In this document: positions 1 to 9,844 of the stretch, piece after piece
Position numbering within the stretch: position 1 is the first letter of the stretch
Layout: every line of letters begins with the position of its first letter
NCBI RefSeq assembly: GCF_963678635.1
Contig: NC_087068.1
Location: 30,878,318-30,942,317 of the forward strand
Length of the DNA: 64,000 nucleotides
Source: Symsagittifera roscoffensis
Taxonomy: Eukaryota > Xenacoelomorpha > Acoela > Convolutidae
Direction of reading: 5' to 3'
The notes under the pieces: model-generated
Database searches by the model: none
What the model was told of the DNA's origin: nothing
The model's input: only the letters and a program-made list of their open reading frames with translations
Translations under genes and position numbers: made by a program

Positions 1-899
1 ACCTCCTCGGTATGCATACATTTCCGACAGTTTGGACATTCGACTGAAACAAGTTCGTATTTCTGTACGACTTGTCCGGCAGTGTACATTGCCATACACT
101 CATTGCATATGTTGTAGTTGCAACAAGATCTGCTCATCAAGATTCTCATTTCACCACAAACGTCGCAATCTGACTCAGCCATGACTCCCAAGTTGGGAGA
201 TCTCTCCTGACTTTGCAACTCTTCTGCTGCCATGCGAAAGAATCGGACAGTTGTTCTCGGAAAATTTCGACCACTTTGTATGATTGGTTCTGAGTTCAGA
301 CGAAATTCCACTGCTGACATTTGATCGTTTTTATATTTGTCCACATAGTGATAAAGTAAAGCTTTGAAAGAATCAACATCAGCAGGTAATAGAGCGTAGT
401 ACACGAAATGGCTGTAAGGCACGACTTCTGCGAAGGCACCATGCATATCACTGGACTTGAGGAAGCGCAGACATCTTTGCGCGTTCGTAACAATCCTTGG
501 TGGCGTTGGTGGACATGAAGGGATGCGAATCCCGAAACTTTGATGAAAAGATTGATCCTCGTCATCGCTGTCGGGACTCGAAGAGTCGAAGTACTCCACG
601 AAACTTGGAAACTCTTCTTCTCCTTCTTCATTCAATGCAGCTGCACTTTCAACTACAGAGTGTTCGAAATTGTTAAATATCTCTCGCTGGGTCCGGCGGT
701 TTTGTGAACAGGATGGAATCTGAATCTCGAAAACGTTATCGAGAGATGGATCCCCATCATCAACCAAAGGAGGGTGTCCGAAGCTGTTTACGATCTCCGA
801 CGATGCCACCGAAAGCTCCGACGCTAGTGAATGGGCCGAACCCGAGTGTTCTGAGTTAAATAGTGATTCTAAAGCTTCCTTCGTCTTCGGATATAGCAT
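1..899 (-). CDS. RING-like zinc-finger protein, partial (runs off left edge)
   Basis: An uninterrupted minus-strand reading frame of about 299 codons starts at the ATG at 899-897 and is still open at base 1. The in-frame stop upstream lies near 1047-1049, and this is the first ATG after it. Residues 1-110 are Ser/Glu-rich. An acidic patch, EEGEEEF, precedes a motif VEYFDSSSPDSDDED. A hydrophobic/aromatic core follows (RFLKSSDMHGAFAEV, then a PYSHFVYYALLP segment). From about residue 245 there is a cysteine cluster with CDVC, SCCNYNICNEC and CPNCRKC spacing, which fits a RING-type finger with Asn where His is usual. RING proteins are commonly E3 ubiquitin ligases; that role here is inference. 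Two broken relatives lie at about 2.5 and 6.8 kb, so this is one of a local family. The true 3' end is outside the window. Confidence 0.6.
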   Translation of the reverse strand, partial: MLYPKTKEALESLFNSEHSGSAHSLASELSVASSEIVNSFGHPPLVDDGDPSLDNVFEIQIPSCSQNRRTQREIFNNFEHSVVESAAALNEEGEEEFPSFVEYFDSSSPDSDDEDQSFHQSFGIRIPSCPPTPPRIVTNAQRCLRFLKSSDMHGAFAEVVPYSHFVYYALLPADVDSFKALLYHYVDKYKNDQMSAVEFRLNSEPIIQSGRNFPRTTVRFFRMAAEELQSQERSPNLGVMAESDCDVCGEMRILMSRSCCNYNICNECMAMYTAGQVVQKYELVSVECPNCRKCMHTEE

Positions 900-1660
900 A
901 TCTGACTTATATTCGCGGCTTTTCAGTTGATGGTATTCGAAAAAATTCAGGTTTGACGGGATAGAAATGGGTAAAGTAGTCAAGCTACTGACTAACAAGT
1001 AAACTATGAAATAAGACTGAGCGCAATTGAATCTGTTTGTTTGCGTTTATGTGTCGTCACCGCTCGATTCGTGTCTATTTAAATGTTCTATGCGGTTAAA
1101 TAATTTGAATAGTTTCTATTCGACAGCAAATGTTGCCAATTTTTGACAAGATTCCAGAATTAGGTTATGACCAATAATGTTTGAGATCCGTTTAAGACAG
1201 CAAACAATTCTCGCCTCAAGTTTAGGTATCAATTTGAAGCGCTTTTAGAGTATCAAATTAATCTACACTAACCATTTATTTACCATCGAAGTTTTCAAGT
1301 CCATCCGACATTGTATAACTCACTTTACAGCTGAAATAGGCGCTTAATAACAAAAATAGGCGCCAAATTACGGCCCCTAAATCTATCAATTTAGTTGTGG
1401 GAAACTACAAAATCATGAGGCACCGTAAATGGAAAAGTAATTAGATGGCAGATATTTGATTAATATTTTTAGAATAGGACCTTAAAAGAGGGAGATTGTT
1501 TCCTGGGAAAAAGCCAGGGAAAAAAACCTCGGTTTTCCTGATTCCAGGGCTGAGTCTGGAATACATTTAACTTATCAAACACCGTTTTTTTTTCAGTTAG
1601 CAGCCATCTAGTCACATAGAATAAGTTATAATTTTTATCATATTTCTGTGAATTTCACAA
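900..1660. repeat. Duplicated 5' flank, copy 1
   Basis: Non-coding DNA upstream of the RING-like gene. It aligns by eye, with many substitutions and small gaps, to about 2960-3660. Shared landmarks are the CTACTGACTAACAAGTAAAC block (990 and 3045), the GTGTCGTCACCGCTCG block (1050 and 3108) and the GATTGTTTCC block (1494 and 3515). The tail at 1577-1655 also resembles 5985-6060, which lies beyond the inserted Polinton-like element. The element therefore landed inside copy 2 of this duplication. Confidence 0.6.
1070..1090 (-). promoter_or_regulatory. Possible core promoter of the RING-like gene
   Basis: On the minus strand an AT-rich ATTTAAATAG box sits about 175 bases before the start codon. 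It is followed by GACACGAATCGAGCGGTGAC, a stretch strongly conserved in the duplicated flank at about 3115-3150. Conservation across an otherwise eroding duplication hints at a promoter, but no experiment or known consensus beyond the TATA-like box supports it. Confidence 0.2.
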
Positions 1661-1699
1661 ACGGTATCTGAAAACGACAATTCTCTCCCTCCTCAAACA

Positions 1700-2270
1700 C
1701 ATCCCGGGTCGAAATCGGGACTTATGTTGCGACCATCGCGACCCAAATCAGGTATGTTGCGACCATTGCGACTCAAAATGGGACTATGCGCGACCGAAGA
1801 ATTTTTGTGCGACTTTGCGCGACCCAAAAAAGATATGTTGCGATTTTGCGTGACCAAAATCAGGTATGTTGCAACCATTGCGACTCAAAATGGGTATGTT
1901 ACAAATTTGAGCGATCGCAGAGTTTTTTCCGACTTTTTGCGACCCAAAAAAGATATGATGCGACTTTGCGCGACCCAAAGAAGTATTCTGCAACCATTGC
2001 GGCAAAAAATTGGTGTATTGCGATTTTGTGCGACCGAAGTAATTTGCGCGACTTTGCAAGACCCAAAACATATATGATGCGATTTGCAACCATTGAGAAT
2101 CAAATATGATACGTAGTCTTTGCGCGACCCGGTTCGAGGTTTTTGATACTTATACCGACTCGAACAATTTTTACGCGACCCGAATTAGCTATGTTGCAAC
2201 TTTGCGCAACCCAAATTAGCTATGTTGCGTTTTCGTGCGACTCAAGCCTCTTGCGGGATGATGGAAGTTC
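1700..2270. repeat. Degenerate ~30 bp minisatellite (ATGTTGCGACC... units)
   Basis: A run of imperfect units built from the words ATGTTGCGACCATTGCGAC and GCGCGACCCAAAA. The clearest units are two consecutive 30-mers from 1723 and 1753. Later units vary from about 25 to 51 bases. All open frames here, on both strands, are periodic by-products of the repeat and show the same short peptide over and over. It separates the RING-like gene from its eroded relative. Confidence 0.75.
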
Positions 2271-2349
2271 GGTCGCAGAAAGTCCATTTCGGCTACTCAT
2301 TCTGGTCGAAACATGGGTCGCGGACCTCGGAACGGAATGCTACAGTAGC

Positions 2350-2545
2350 TGCTGGAAATGAGGCCGAGAAAGACCAAAAGCCAGCCAAGGCACAAATTAT
2401 CCTGCCGCTCACTCAAAATATTTACGAAGATAAAAAGGGACAGGGAAAATGTTTCGCAGAAGCAGTCAACAGTATTCCAAATAAATTATCAAAAGACGAT
2501 GGAAACAACAGGCATTTGATTTTTTTAAAAAATTTCTTCACGTAG
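2350..2545 (+). pseudogene. Remnant of a conserved AAG.E.EKD.K coding segment, copy 1
   Basis: The plus strand encodes a segment reading AAGNEAEKDQKPAKAQIILP and onward to a KLSKDDGNN end. Related text occurs at 6553-6700 (AAGKEIEKDKKLDKASFILQ) and at 8600-8700 (EAEKDQKANKAQ). Differences between copies tend to preserve amino acids, which suggests descent from a coding exon. Each copy is directly followed by the same GGAAACA...CATTTGATTG border. No family is recognised. Confidence 0.3.
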
Positions 2546-2960
2546 TGATAAATTAAAGCTTTTAAAGAAGCGACTTCAGCGGGCAATAGAGCGTAGTACA
2601 CGAAATGGCTGTAAGACACGACTTCTGCGAAGGCACCGACCATATCACTCGACACGAGGAAACGGAGGCAAAGGAAACTTTGCTAGTTCGGATCAATTAC
2701 TGGTGGTGTTGATGGAATTGGCGGGAGCGGGATCAAGTTTGCTCTAGAGATCGATCCTCATCATTGCTGTCGGTACTCGAAGCAATGATAAATGATTCCG
2801 GGAAACTTGGAAATTCTTCTTCTTCTTCTTCTTCTTCTTCTTCTTCTTCATTTATGACATCTGTGCTTTCAAACAAAGAAGGTTCGAATGACCGATCCCA
2901 AGAGTTCCGAGTTTGACTCCAGAGCTTTCTTCCGATACGGCAAATCTGGACTGCTGCGTA
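2422..2960 (-). pseudogene. Eroded relative of the RING-like gene, copy 2
   Basis: Minus-strand reading from 2655 gives a segment close to the core of the gene at the left edge (AFAEVVSYSHFVYYALLPAE versus the same region there), followed by KALIYHYVKK. After that the similarity stops and the zinc finger is absent. Further upstream (2690-2960) the acidic region survives as a CTT-repeat-expanded stretch (2815-2848), but the frame is broken. The 5' flank is also duplicated. The copy lacks the RING, so it is probably not functional. Confidence 0.55.
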
Positions 2961-3660
2961 CCATGACTGTCGTCTATTCGACCTTCCGGTAGATGTTATT
3001 CTAAAAAAATCAAGTTTGACGGGATAGAACCTACTGACAAGCTACTGACTAACAAGTAAACTATGAAACAAGACTGAAGCGCACTTAATTCTTCTTGTTT
3101 GCAGCTATGTGTCGTCACCGCTCGTTTCGTGTCTATCTAAACGTTCTATGGGCTTAGATATTTTGAATTATATCTGTTCGACCACAAATGTTGTCAGTTT
3201 TTAAACGAGATTCCAGAAGAGTAAGTGATGACGCATAAAGTTTGAGATTCAGTTAAGACAGCACACACTTCTCGCCTGAAAATTAAGCATCAATTTGAAA
3301 CGTTTTTTGAAAAATCAAATTGTTCGAAACTAACCATTTATTTACAATCAAAACTTTCAAGTCCATCCGACTGGAAGAACAAAAGAAAGCGCCAAAATAC
3401 GGTTGCTAAAACTATCACTTTGGTTGTAGGAAACTTCAAAATCCCGCACCATACAAAAAATGGTATAGATGGCAGAATTTAACTTTAAATTTTGAGAATA
3501 CGACCTTAAAAAAGAGATTGTTTCCCGTGTTACATAGGCAAGGGAAAACGTTGGACTTCCTTCAAAGAACTTAAAGAATCCAGGGCAACCCTGAGGTTCC
3601 TACCAGGGAATTTCCAGGAGCCCTGCCATGAAGTCTAACATTAAACATTTATGAAAATTG
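2960..3660. repeat. Duplicated 5' flank, copy 2 (interrupted by Polinton-like element)
   Basis: Homologous to 960-1600 upstream of the RING-like gene, diverged but with the same ordered landmarks. It is cut at 3663 by the TIR-bounded element, and related sequence resumes past 5731 (best at 5985-6060). Confidence 0.55.
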
Positions 3661-3663
3661 GAC

Positions 3664-3767
3664 AGTAGTATAGCTAATTTACACTGGGATCGGGGGAGGG
3701 GGGGGGGGGGGGGGTTGATCTCGGGAGGGATCATTGGGAATAAAATTGAGATCCCAACGTAAATTTT
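3664..3767. repeat. Left terminal inverted repeat of the Polinton-like element
   Basis: About 104 bp matching the reverse complement of 5634-5724 through AGTAGTATAGC, ACACTGGGATCGGG, GAGGGATCATTGGGAA and GAGATCCCAACGTAAATTTT. It contains a 17-base G run (3698-3714) that is only about 6 bases in the partner, which accounts for most of the length difference. Confidence 0.8.
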
Positions 3768-4384
3768 TGAGATCCCATGTAAAAGTACTGATCCCATGTA
3801 AAATTTTTCATGATCCCAAATAATTATCCCACAAATTTGATCCCAATGTATAATTTTTTTAACCAATGATCCTGAATGTAAATTTTTGTTAGGTTGATAG
3901 CTAAATCGTCCAAACGCCCAGACGGTGTATTTCGTTCTTTTTGTTCATGCACCAAATTGGAGTGGTATATAAAGTGGTTATAGCGATTAGTTTCATGCAT
4001 GGTATATAAAAGACGCTTGATTTCTGCACCGAATATGTTTGAAATATATGTATAGAATCTGCTTGAAATTTTTATGTATTACTATAGACTGGTTTCTGTA
4101 AACGTCTATGTGAAGTACTTTCAGGAAGAAACTGATGAAGAATTAAACGGAAAACATACATTTCAAGGTTAAATTGAACTTTGTAAACTTTTGGTTCAAA
4201 TATAACACCAATTCTAACCCGCACACTGGTACACATTAAAACATAAAACTTGTCTTAAAATCAATATTAGATAAGAAGCGTTTGAAGCAAAATTATTTCT
4301 GGCTTGGCCACTGAATGTAAATGCTGTTACTCTTTACTGCACAATATTTAACACACTATCACATTAACAAATATATTTTTTTTC

Positions 4385-5209
4385 TTATTTCCTACGAAAA
4401 CGTTTTGGTTGCGTTGGCACATATTCAACGGCTTCACGATCTAGAGAAGAATTATCCGACGATTCTGAAGACGATTCTGCAGAAGTTTCAGCACTCAAAT
4501 CGGCAATATCGTCACTGTCAAGGTCACTCTCGTTTATCTGATTGAGACGTGCAAATCCAGGATGCGGAGTCTGGAATCCTATTTCATTTGAGGCTGTTGA
4601 CATAAGATCGAATAATGAACGATGTACATGTGATTGACTTGTGCTGGGTTCAATGAAGCTATCTTGACCACCGTATTGCACATTTTGCGTATAATCCCAG
4701 TCTATTTGTGTTCGATCAAGTTCTTGCGACATACCATCTAGTATATTCTCTTGATCCCATTCTATTGGTGCGTCATTGTCTTCAAAATGAGCAACTCAAG
4801 CATCTAGATCGTCATCGTCATCACTATCTCGATCTAACGTTTCATCGTTCGCACTATAGGCATGAAATGTAGAGCTGTTTTTACCACCACGACTATCGTT
4901 TGAAGGCGGTTCTGAAGACTCATTTGAAGGCTCGATGTAACCATATGGCAACGTTGAAATGCCATCATCAAATATATACCGTTTATTGTCGAACGATGAT
5001 AATGCTATCTTATTCGTACGAACAGTATTCAGAACATGACGGTCAGATGCAGTTCTGGTGTTTTCAGCTCGATAGAGACTACCCGTCTCAAGAGTTTCTT
5101 CATACTTCCGATGAGTGAGAAAATTTTGAGTTGCCATGGAAATGCCTTTGGCTGAAAGCTTACGATGATCTAGATAAAATGAATAAATGATTACTAATCG
5201 TTTATACAT
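4385..5209 (-). pseudogene. Acidic-tailed ORF with a PolB-tail-like motif, one internal stop
   Basis: The two open frames 5209-4796 (137 aa) and 4732-4385 (115 aa) are in the same phase, separated by a single TGA at 4798-4796, so the whole was one frame of about 274 codons. The first part carries a block NKIALSSFDNKRYIFDDGI then TLPYG, preceded by HRKYEETL. From memory, blocks of this shape (ALS..D.KRYI..DGI.TL.YG) are frequent at the carboxy end of Polinton-type DNA polymerase B proteins in animals; this was not checked. The rest is Asp/Ser/Glu-rich, ending in a basic KRFRRK tail. It is the only substantial ORF of the element. The internal stop and missing domains make it a remnant. Confidence 0.45.
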
Positions 5210-5341
5210 TGACTACTAACTCATTATGATGATTGGATAATAAAAATCGATATGATTATGTGTGGTCATTAACATGACTAATTACATTTGCAGATGATGT
5301 AATTAAAACATGTGATGATAAGAGGTGAACAAGGGGGGGAT

Positions 5342-5633
5342 TTATTCCCAAATTTTTGGCAATTTTTTTTCGAAAAAAATTTTTTTCTAAATTTTTTTTT
5401 CGACAAATTTTTTCTTCGAAAGTTTTTTTTTCCCAAATTTTCGACAAATTTTTTTTCAAAAAAAAATTTTTTCCCAAATTTTTTTTCGACAAATTTTTTC
5501 ATCGAAAAAATTTGTTTTCTCAAATTTTCGACAAATTTTTTGTCGATAAAATGATTTTTCCCAAATTTTTTTTCGACAAATTTTTTCTCGAAAAAAAATT
5601 TTTTCCCAAATTTTTTTTTGACAAATTTTTCTA
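5342..5633. repeat. T-rich ~25-45 bp tandem tract (CCCAAATTTTTTTTCGACAAA)
   Basis: Repeated words TCCCAAATTTT, TTTTCGACAAATTTTTT and TCGAAAAAAA alternate at least seven times inside the Polinton-like element, next to its right inverted repeat. The Phe/Lys-rich open frames on both strands here are artefacts of the repeat. Confidence 0.8.
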
Positions 5634-5724
5634 AAAAATTTACGTTGGGATCTCAATTTTGTTCCCAATGATCCCTCCCGGGATCACCCCCCACCCGATC
5701 CCAGTGTAAATTTGCTATACTACT
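5634..5724. repeat. Right terminal inverted repeat of the Polinton-like element
   Basis: About 91 bp, the inverted partner of 3664-3767, with a short C run where the left copy has a long G run. It is followed by the target duplication CTGGAC. Confidence 0.8.
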
Positions 5725-5730
5725 CTGGAC

Positions 5731-6550
5731 AACAAACATTTATGAAAACCAGATACCTTTCCATGAAAACAGCAGTTTTTTTAAAAATGTTTAGTTGCTG
5801 TCAAATTTTTTTAGGCTCAAAACAAAAACATTTTCAGAAAACATATTCTGCTTTCAAAAATTTAAACAATTTCTAAATAATATAGTCCAAATTGACAGTT
5901 TTGTGAGGAGCAATATTTAGTTTTTTGTTGTTTTCAAATAATATGAGCAGCCTAAACATGACAAAAATTATTTTTAAATTTTTCAAACACTGTTTTTTTT
6001 AGGTAGAAGCAATCTAGCCACATAAAATAAGTTTTGTTTTGTTATCAGAGTTCTGTGAAGAATTCAAGCTTTCAATGATGAATCTGCAAATGCAATTTTT
6101 CTGCCAGCTTCTTGCCAATTAACTTATGGGTTTTTTCTTAGACGAGAATATCTTATAGTTGAATTTGTTTTCGTTTACTTTTTGAAAAATTAATCAATAA
6201 AAAAAGTCAAGATTTATTGTTATCTACCAAATTGCAAATTCCCACATATTGCATTAAAATACTCGCTTCTTCTGCTAAGTTCCCGGCGCCTGACTCAAAT
6301 TATAAACACGTCTTTTGTTGAATACTCTTGCAATTACGCCATACTATTAAATTCATACCTTCACTGATCATTCTAAAGCCCGCAAAGCACAAGGTGAGCG
6401 CTGTTAAGCGCATCAGGGTGGTGCCAAACGTGGCGAATAATTGAGTCGTGCAGAAAATTTCATCCAAAAAAGAGCTCTTTGCGACAAACAGAGTATCAAA
6501 CCTCGGAAAGTGTATCTGAAAGCCTTAAAAATTTCTCCCTTCAATAGTCC
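5731..6550. other. AT-rich intergenic DNA
   Basis: No coding frame or structured repeat is supported. At 5985-6060 it carries text related to 1577-1655 (CACATAAAATAAGTT against CACATAGAATAAGTT), the continuation of the duplicated flank beyond the inserted element. The remainder shows nothing recognisable. Confidence 0.5.
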
Positions 6551-6552
6551 GC

Positions 6553-6700
6553 TGCAGTAGCTGCTGGAAAAGAGATCGAAAAGGACAAAAAATTAGACAA
6601 GGCCAGTTTTATCCTGCAATTCACTCGAGACATTTTCGAAAACAAAGAGAACAGTAAAGCTGTCAGCAGTATTCTTAAGAATACTGCTGAGCTTTACTAA
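6553..6700 (+). pseudogene. Remnant of the AAG.E.EKD.K segment, copy 2
   Basis: The plus strand reads AAGKEIEKDKKLDKASFILQ followed by an ENKENSKAVSSIL stretch and a stop. It is related to 2350-2545 and 8600-8700. It again directly precedes an eroded RING-like gene copy on the opposite strand, so the two modules travel together. Confidence 0.3.
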
Positions 6701-7066
6701 AATGCAATGGAAACATTATTCATTTGATTGTTTTTATGTTAGTCCAAATGATGAAACACTAGAAACTTTAAAGAAGCGACGTCATCGGGCACTAGAGTTT
6801 TGTACATGATTTCGGCGAAAGCATTGAGCATATCACTCCACTTGAGAAAACTGAGACACTTTTGCGCGTTCATAGCGTTCTTTGTTGGCGTTGGTGGACT
6901 TGGAGTGATCTGGGTTCCACTCATAACTGCTTTCGGTACTCGAGGAGTCGAAGTACTCCAGAAAACTTAGAAACTCTTCTTTTTCATCAATTAAGGCACA
7001 CGTTATCCATCCAAAGCTTAATTTATCCTGCCGTTCACTCGCAGCACATTTGAACATTAGCCCCAA
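6700..7066 (-). pseudogene. Eroded relative of the RING-like gene, copy 3
   Basis: Two overlapping minus-strand frames together match successive parts of the gene at the left edge. Frame 7066-6833 gives EEFLSFLEYFDSSSTESS. Frame 6924-6739 gives PSPPTPTKNAMNAQKCLSFL, then AFAEI and LVPDDVASLKFLVFHHLD. A frameshift joins them, and there is no zinc finger. It is a frameshifted, truncated copy. Confidence 0.55.
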
Positions 7067-7188
7067 AAACAGACCCTAAAAGTAAAACTATGATGCAAAA
7101 GCGTGGGGACTCGGAAAATCGGAAAAGGGCAGAAACATTTCCCCTAAGTGTTCAAGTGAAGTTGCGGTGCTCTTCATGAACCTTCCTC

Positions 7189-7530
7189 GTTCTTCTAACA
7201 AACGCTTAGGGTATGAGACAGTCGGTTTGGCAGAAGCCATTCGAACAACAAAAAAATATGAAATAGAAACACGTCTGAAGATAATGGTGTCGCTTCTACG
7301 GGAATATTACATTGAAAAGGCATAGTTAAAAATGAAACACGTCAAAAAAAAAACAGCTGGCCGATCAGCTGTTTTTTTTGTTGTGTTTTGTTTTTAACTA
7401 TGACTTTTCAATGTAATATTCCCGTAGAAGCGACACCATTATCTTCAGATGTGTTTCTATTTCATAATTTTTGTTGTTCGAATGGCTTCTGCCGAACCGA
7501 CTGTCTCAGACCCTAAGCGTTTGCTAGAAC
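7189..7530. repeat. ~340 bp near-perfect palindrome (foldback / snap-back unit)
   Basis: The left arm (7189-7358) and right arm (7363-7530) are reverse complements with only scattered mismatches. They share CGCTTAGGGT, GGCAGAAGCCATTCGAACAA, AAGATAATGGTGTCGCTTC and ACGGGAATATTACATTGAAA. They meet at a GC-rich centre, CAGCTGGCCGATCAGCTG (about 7352-7370). Transcription of either strand would give a long hairpin. No transposase-like ORF and no clear target duplication are visible. Confidence 0.85.
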
Positions 7531-7599
7531 GGCCGTACGGAGACGTTGTGTGTTTTACTTAAATACACCACAATTTTTGAAGTGCAGCTTTCGCAAAGG

Positions 7600-7860
7600 C
7601 GAGAAACTGCAAGCAACGATGCATAACGAAAGCTGCTGAGCAAAAACGAAGAGTAGCGGAAGAAGCGACGAATGCTCAGCAGGAAGAGAAACAATGAAAA
7701 AGGGAGCGAGTGTCCCATGAGTCAACCAACGATGGTTTAGCTATACGGATATGGGGCACGAAACGGAAAGCAGAGCAGCAGAAGAGTACAACAATTCGAG
7801 TAATTGAGCACAGTTAGATGAAGTGAGGGATGTCATGCTGAAAATAAACAAGACTCCTCG
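7600..7860 (+). pseudogene. Tandem ~1 kb unit, copy A (coiled-coil-like segment)
   Basis: The first of four related segments recognised by AGCAAGAAGAGAAA-like text, then a GTCC(A)ATGAGT...CAA block, then GGAAAGCAGAGCAG, then GATGAAGTG...GACATCATGCT. Here the frame is broken by several stops. The remainder of the unit is replaced by the dispersed repeat at 7845. Confidence 0.4.
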
Positions 7861-8335
7861 TATCAGGGCAAAGCCCTGAATGTTCCCACTGCCTTTTAAG
7901 GTTTACGGAGCAGTAATAAATTAAAAAATAAAATGAAATAAAACAAAATGAAAAACTTTTTTTTTTCTGAAATTTGAAATTTTCTATGAAAATTATCCCC
8001 CCACAGGCCATATAAAGTACAAAGGGACAGGTTTTGCTCCTTTTAACAAATCAATTATGGCAAATATGCTTCTTTCAACCAATTTGGAACGATTTCTAAG
8101 ACGGATTAACTCTCCGCTTACGCGTTAATAGCGCGAACTATATCGCGCGTTAATTGTCCCAAATTGGTCAAAATGGCTATCTTTAATACTCCGTAACTTT
8201 ACAAAAAATGATCACAGGTGAAATATCTTTTCAAAATTGAGCTCAGAACAACATAAGCCTTTCGAATGATACAAAAAGATTCCGTCAAAAATGGCTAGTT
8301 AAAAAGTCAAAGTTTGTCTGAGGAAAAAAAAACCA
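7845..8335 (+). repeat. Dispersed ~0.5 kb repeat, copy 1
   Basis: Almost the whole block reappears in inverted orientation at 42755-43255. Shared landmarks are CAGGGCAAAGCCCTGA, CTGCCTTTTAAGG, the pair of GC-rich palindromic words CGCGTTAATAGCGCGAA and ATCGCGCGTTAATTG, AGGTGAAATATCTTTTCAAA and CGTCAAAAATGGCTAGTT. No ORF is supported. It is probably a non-autonomous transposon; the termini are not resolved. Confidence 0.7.
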
Positions 8336-8339
8336 CAAC

Positions 8340-9800
8340 GTGTGATTCATATAGATCAACTTGATGGTCGAATTTTTCAAGGTGCATTTTTTTGACGCAA
8401 GTGAACAAATAAAACAATATGGTTCAATCTAGTGCTTGGTGAAAAGCCTTTGACCGGATTGAAAGAATAATTTTTCCATTCAACCAGAACAATCAAAGTA
8501 CCCAAAACTCAAGTGTCGATGACAGAGCGAATGCATCAGATAACAAAAAACAACATTTACGAAAACACTTCTCTAATTCTAAAAATTTACCTACAGAGAG
8601 AAATGAGGCCGAGAAAGACCAAAAAGCAAACAAGGCACAATTATTCTGCCGTTCAATCGAGATACCTTGATTAACAGTAAATATCAAAAGTATTCCAATT
8701 AAACTACCAAAAGTCGTTGAAAACAATATTCATTTGGTTGTTTTATTTTTGTCCACATAGCTAGAGGAAGAAGCAAGGAATGCCCAGCAAGAAGAGAAAC
8801 AAAAAGAAGAGGAACAAAAAGAAGAGGAACAAGTGTCCAATGAGCAACAAACAAGGAGTTGGCTATACGCTTACGCGACAGGAGACGAGAAGCAGAGCAG
8901 ACAGGAAGGGCGAACAGGCAGAGCAGACAGGAAGGGCGAACACAGAGCAACAACAGAGTGATACAACATTTTGAATAACTGGGCACAGTGAGTTGAAGGG
9001 GAGGACATCATGGTACAATTAAAAGCCAAGTGAACAACGAATCGTCAGCAAAAATAAGAATTTGTGAGATCGATATATCAAGTTGAAGAACCTTAAGTTT
9101 GTTATGGTCTTGAAACAGACTAGCATACAAGAGAAAGTATTAAAACAGTTTAAAACTCAATTTGCACCAAATGCAGACCAATTTCAAGTTTCTTGAATTC
9201 AAAAAACCAAACACAAAACTTATTTTGTAACAATTTTGTTAGAAACTACTTGAAAAGTAGAAAGGTTTTATTTTAAAGAGCTTTTGCGAGAATTGACTGA
9301 TTGGGAATGTCGAAAATTTTTCTCAAATATGAAACACAAACTACAGGGTACGATTTCGAAGAAGTGAAAAAATTGACTTATACTTTGAAGCTAAGCAAAG
9401 TAATTAAACATATAGCAATTAAAAAAGGAGTTACTGACACCACCAAAATTTTTCTGAAAGATTACAAAATACTATAAATTTTTAGTTAGTAATGAGTCAA
9501 TGAATCCACTGATATAATCTGAAACCTTCAATTTTTCCCAAAAGAAATAGCACAACAACAATTGACTGATCTTGGCGATGAAATGCAATCGGGAAACAAA
9601 ATCCCACACAAAAGTCCGCCTCCTGACAGATTCACTGCATAACTGTAACAAGCCCACACAGTTACGTTTGATGACATTGGGAGAGGCAATAATTATTAAC
9701 AAATTTACTCACTGCAATAATCAAATCTTTACCGAAAACAACGAGTCTCAAGGAAGCGGATGGGTATCGCACAACCACTCTCGTCAATTGTGACCAAAAA
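8340..9800 (+). pseudogene. Tandem ~1 kb unit, copy B
   Basis: This is the best-preserved copy. A leader block (TGTGATTCATATAGATCAAC, 8340) is followed by the EAEKDQK segment (8600-8700). Next comes a Glu/Gln-rich coiled-coil-like frame from about 8757 (LEEEARNAQQEEKQKEEEQ), then a ...LYAYATGDEKQSR stretch, then stops. The trailing part (9100-9480) matches copies C and D through CACCAAATGCAG, TTTGCGAGAATTG and CAAATATGAAACA. The frame is interrupted many times, so no protein is predicted. Family unknown. Confidence 0.4.
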
Positions 9801-9844
9801 AGTTCCATCTTATCGCGCGCAAGACTTAAATAAGTGCTGCCTTC

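Larger units (their letters stand above)
3664..5724. mobile_element. Non-autonomous Polinton/Maverick-like DNA element
   Basis: A 2061 bp segment bounded by inverted repeats that begin AGTAGTATAGC on the left and end GCTATACTACT on the right. It is flanked by TTGGAC (3658-3663) and CTGGAC (5725-5730), a 6 bp duplication with one mismatch. Polintons are known for 5'-AG termini, long terminal inverted repeats and 6 bp target duplications, so the ends fit well. Full Polintons are 10-25 kb and encode DNA polymerase B, integrase, protease, ATPase and capsid proteins. Only a ~275-codon broken ORF and a T-rich tandem tract remain here. The assignment rests on the termini and on the ORF motif described separately. 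Confidence 0.6.

Noticed and set aside
1693-2109. Overlapping ORFs on both strands (up to 117 codons)
   Set aside because: They are translations of the GCGACC minisatellite, with the same short peptide cycling in every frame.
5256-5668. Phe- and Lys-rich ORFs
   Set aside because: Products of the T-rich tandem tract inside the Polinton-like element.
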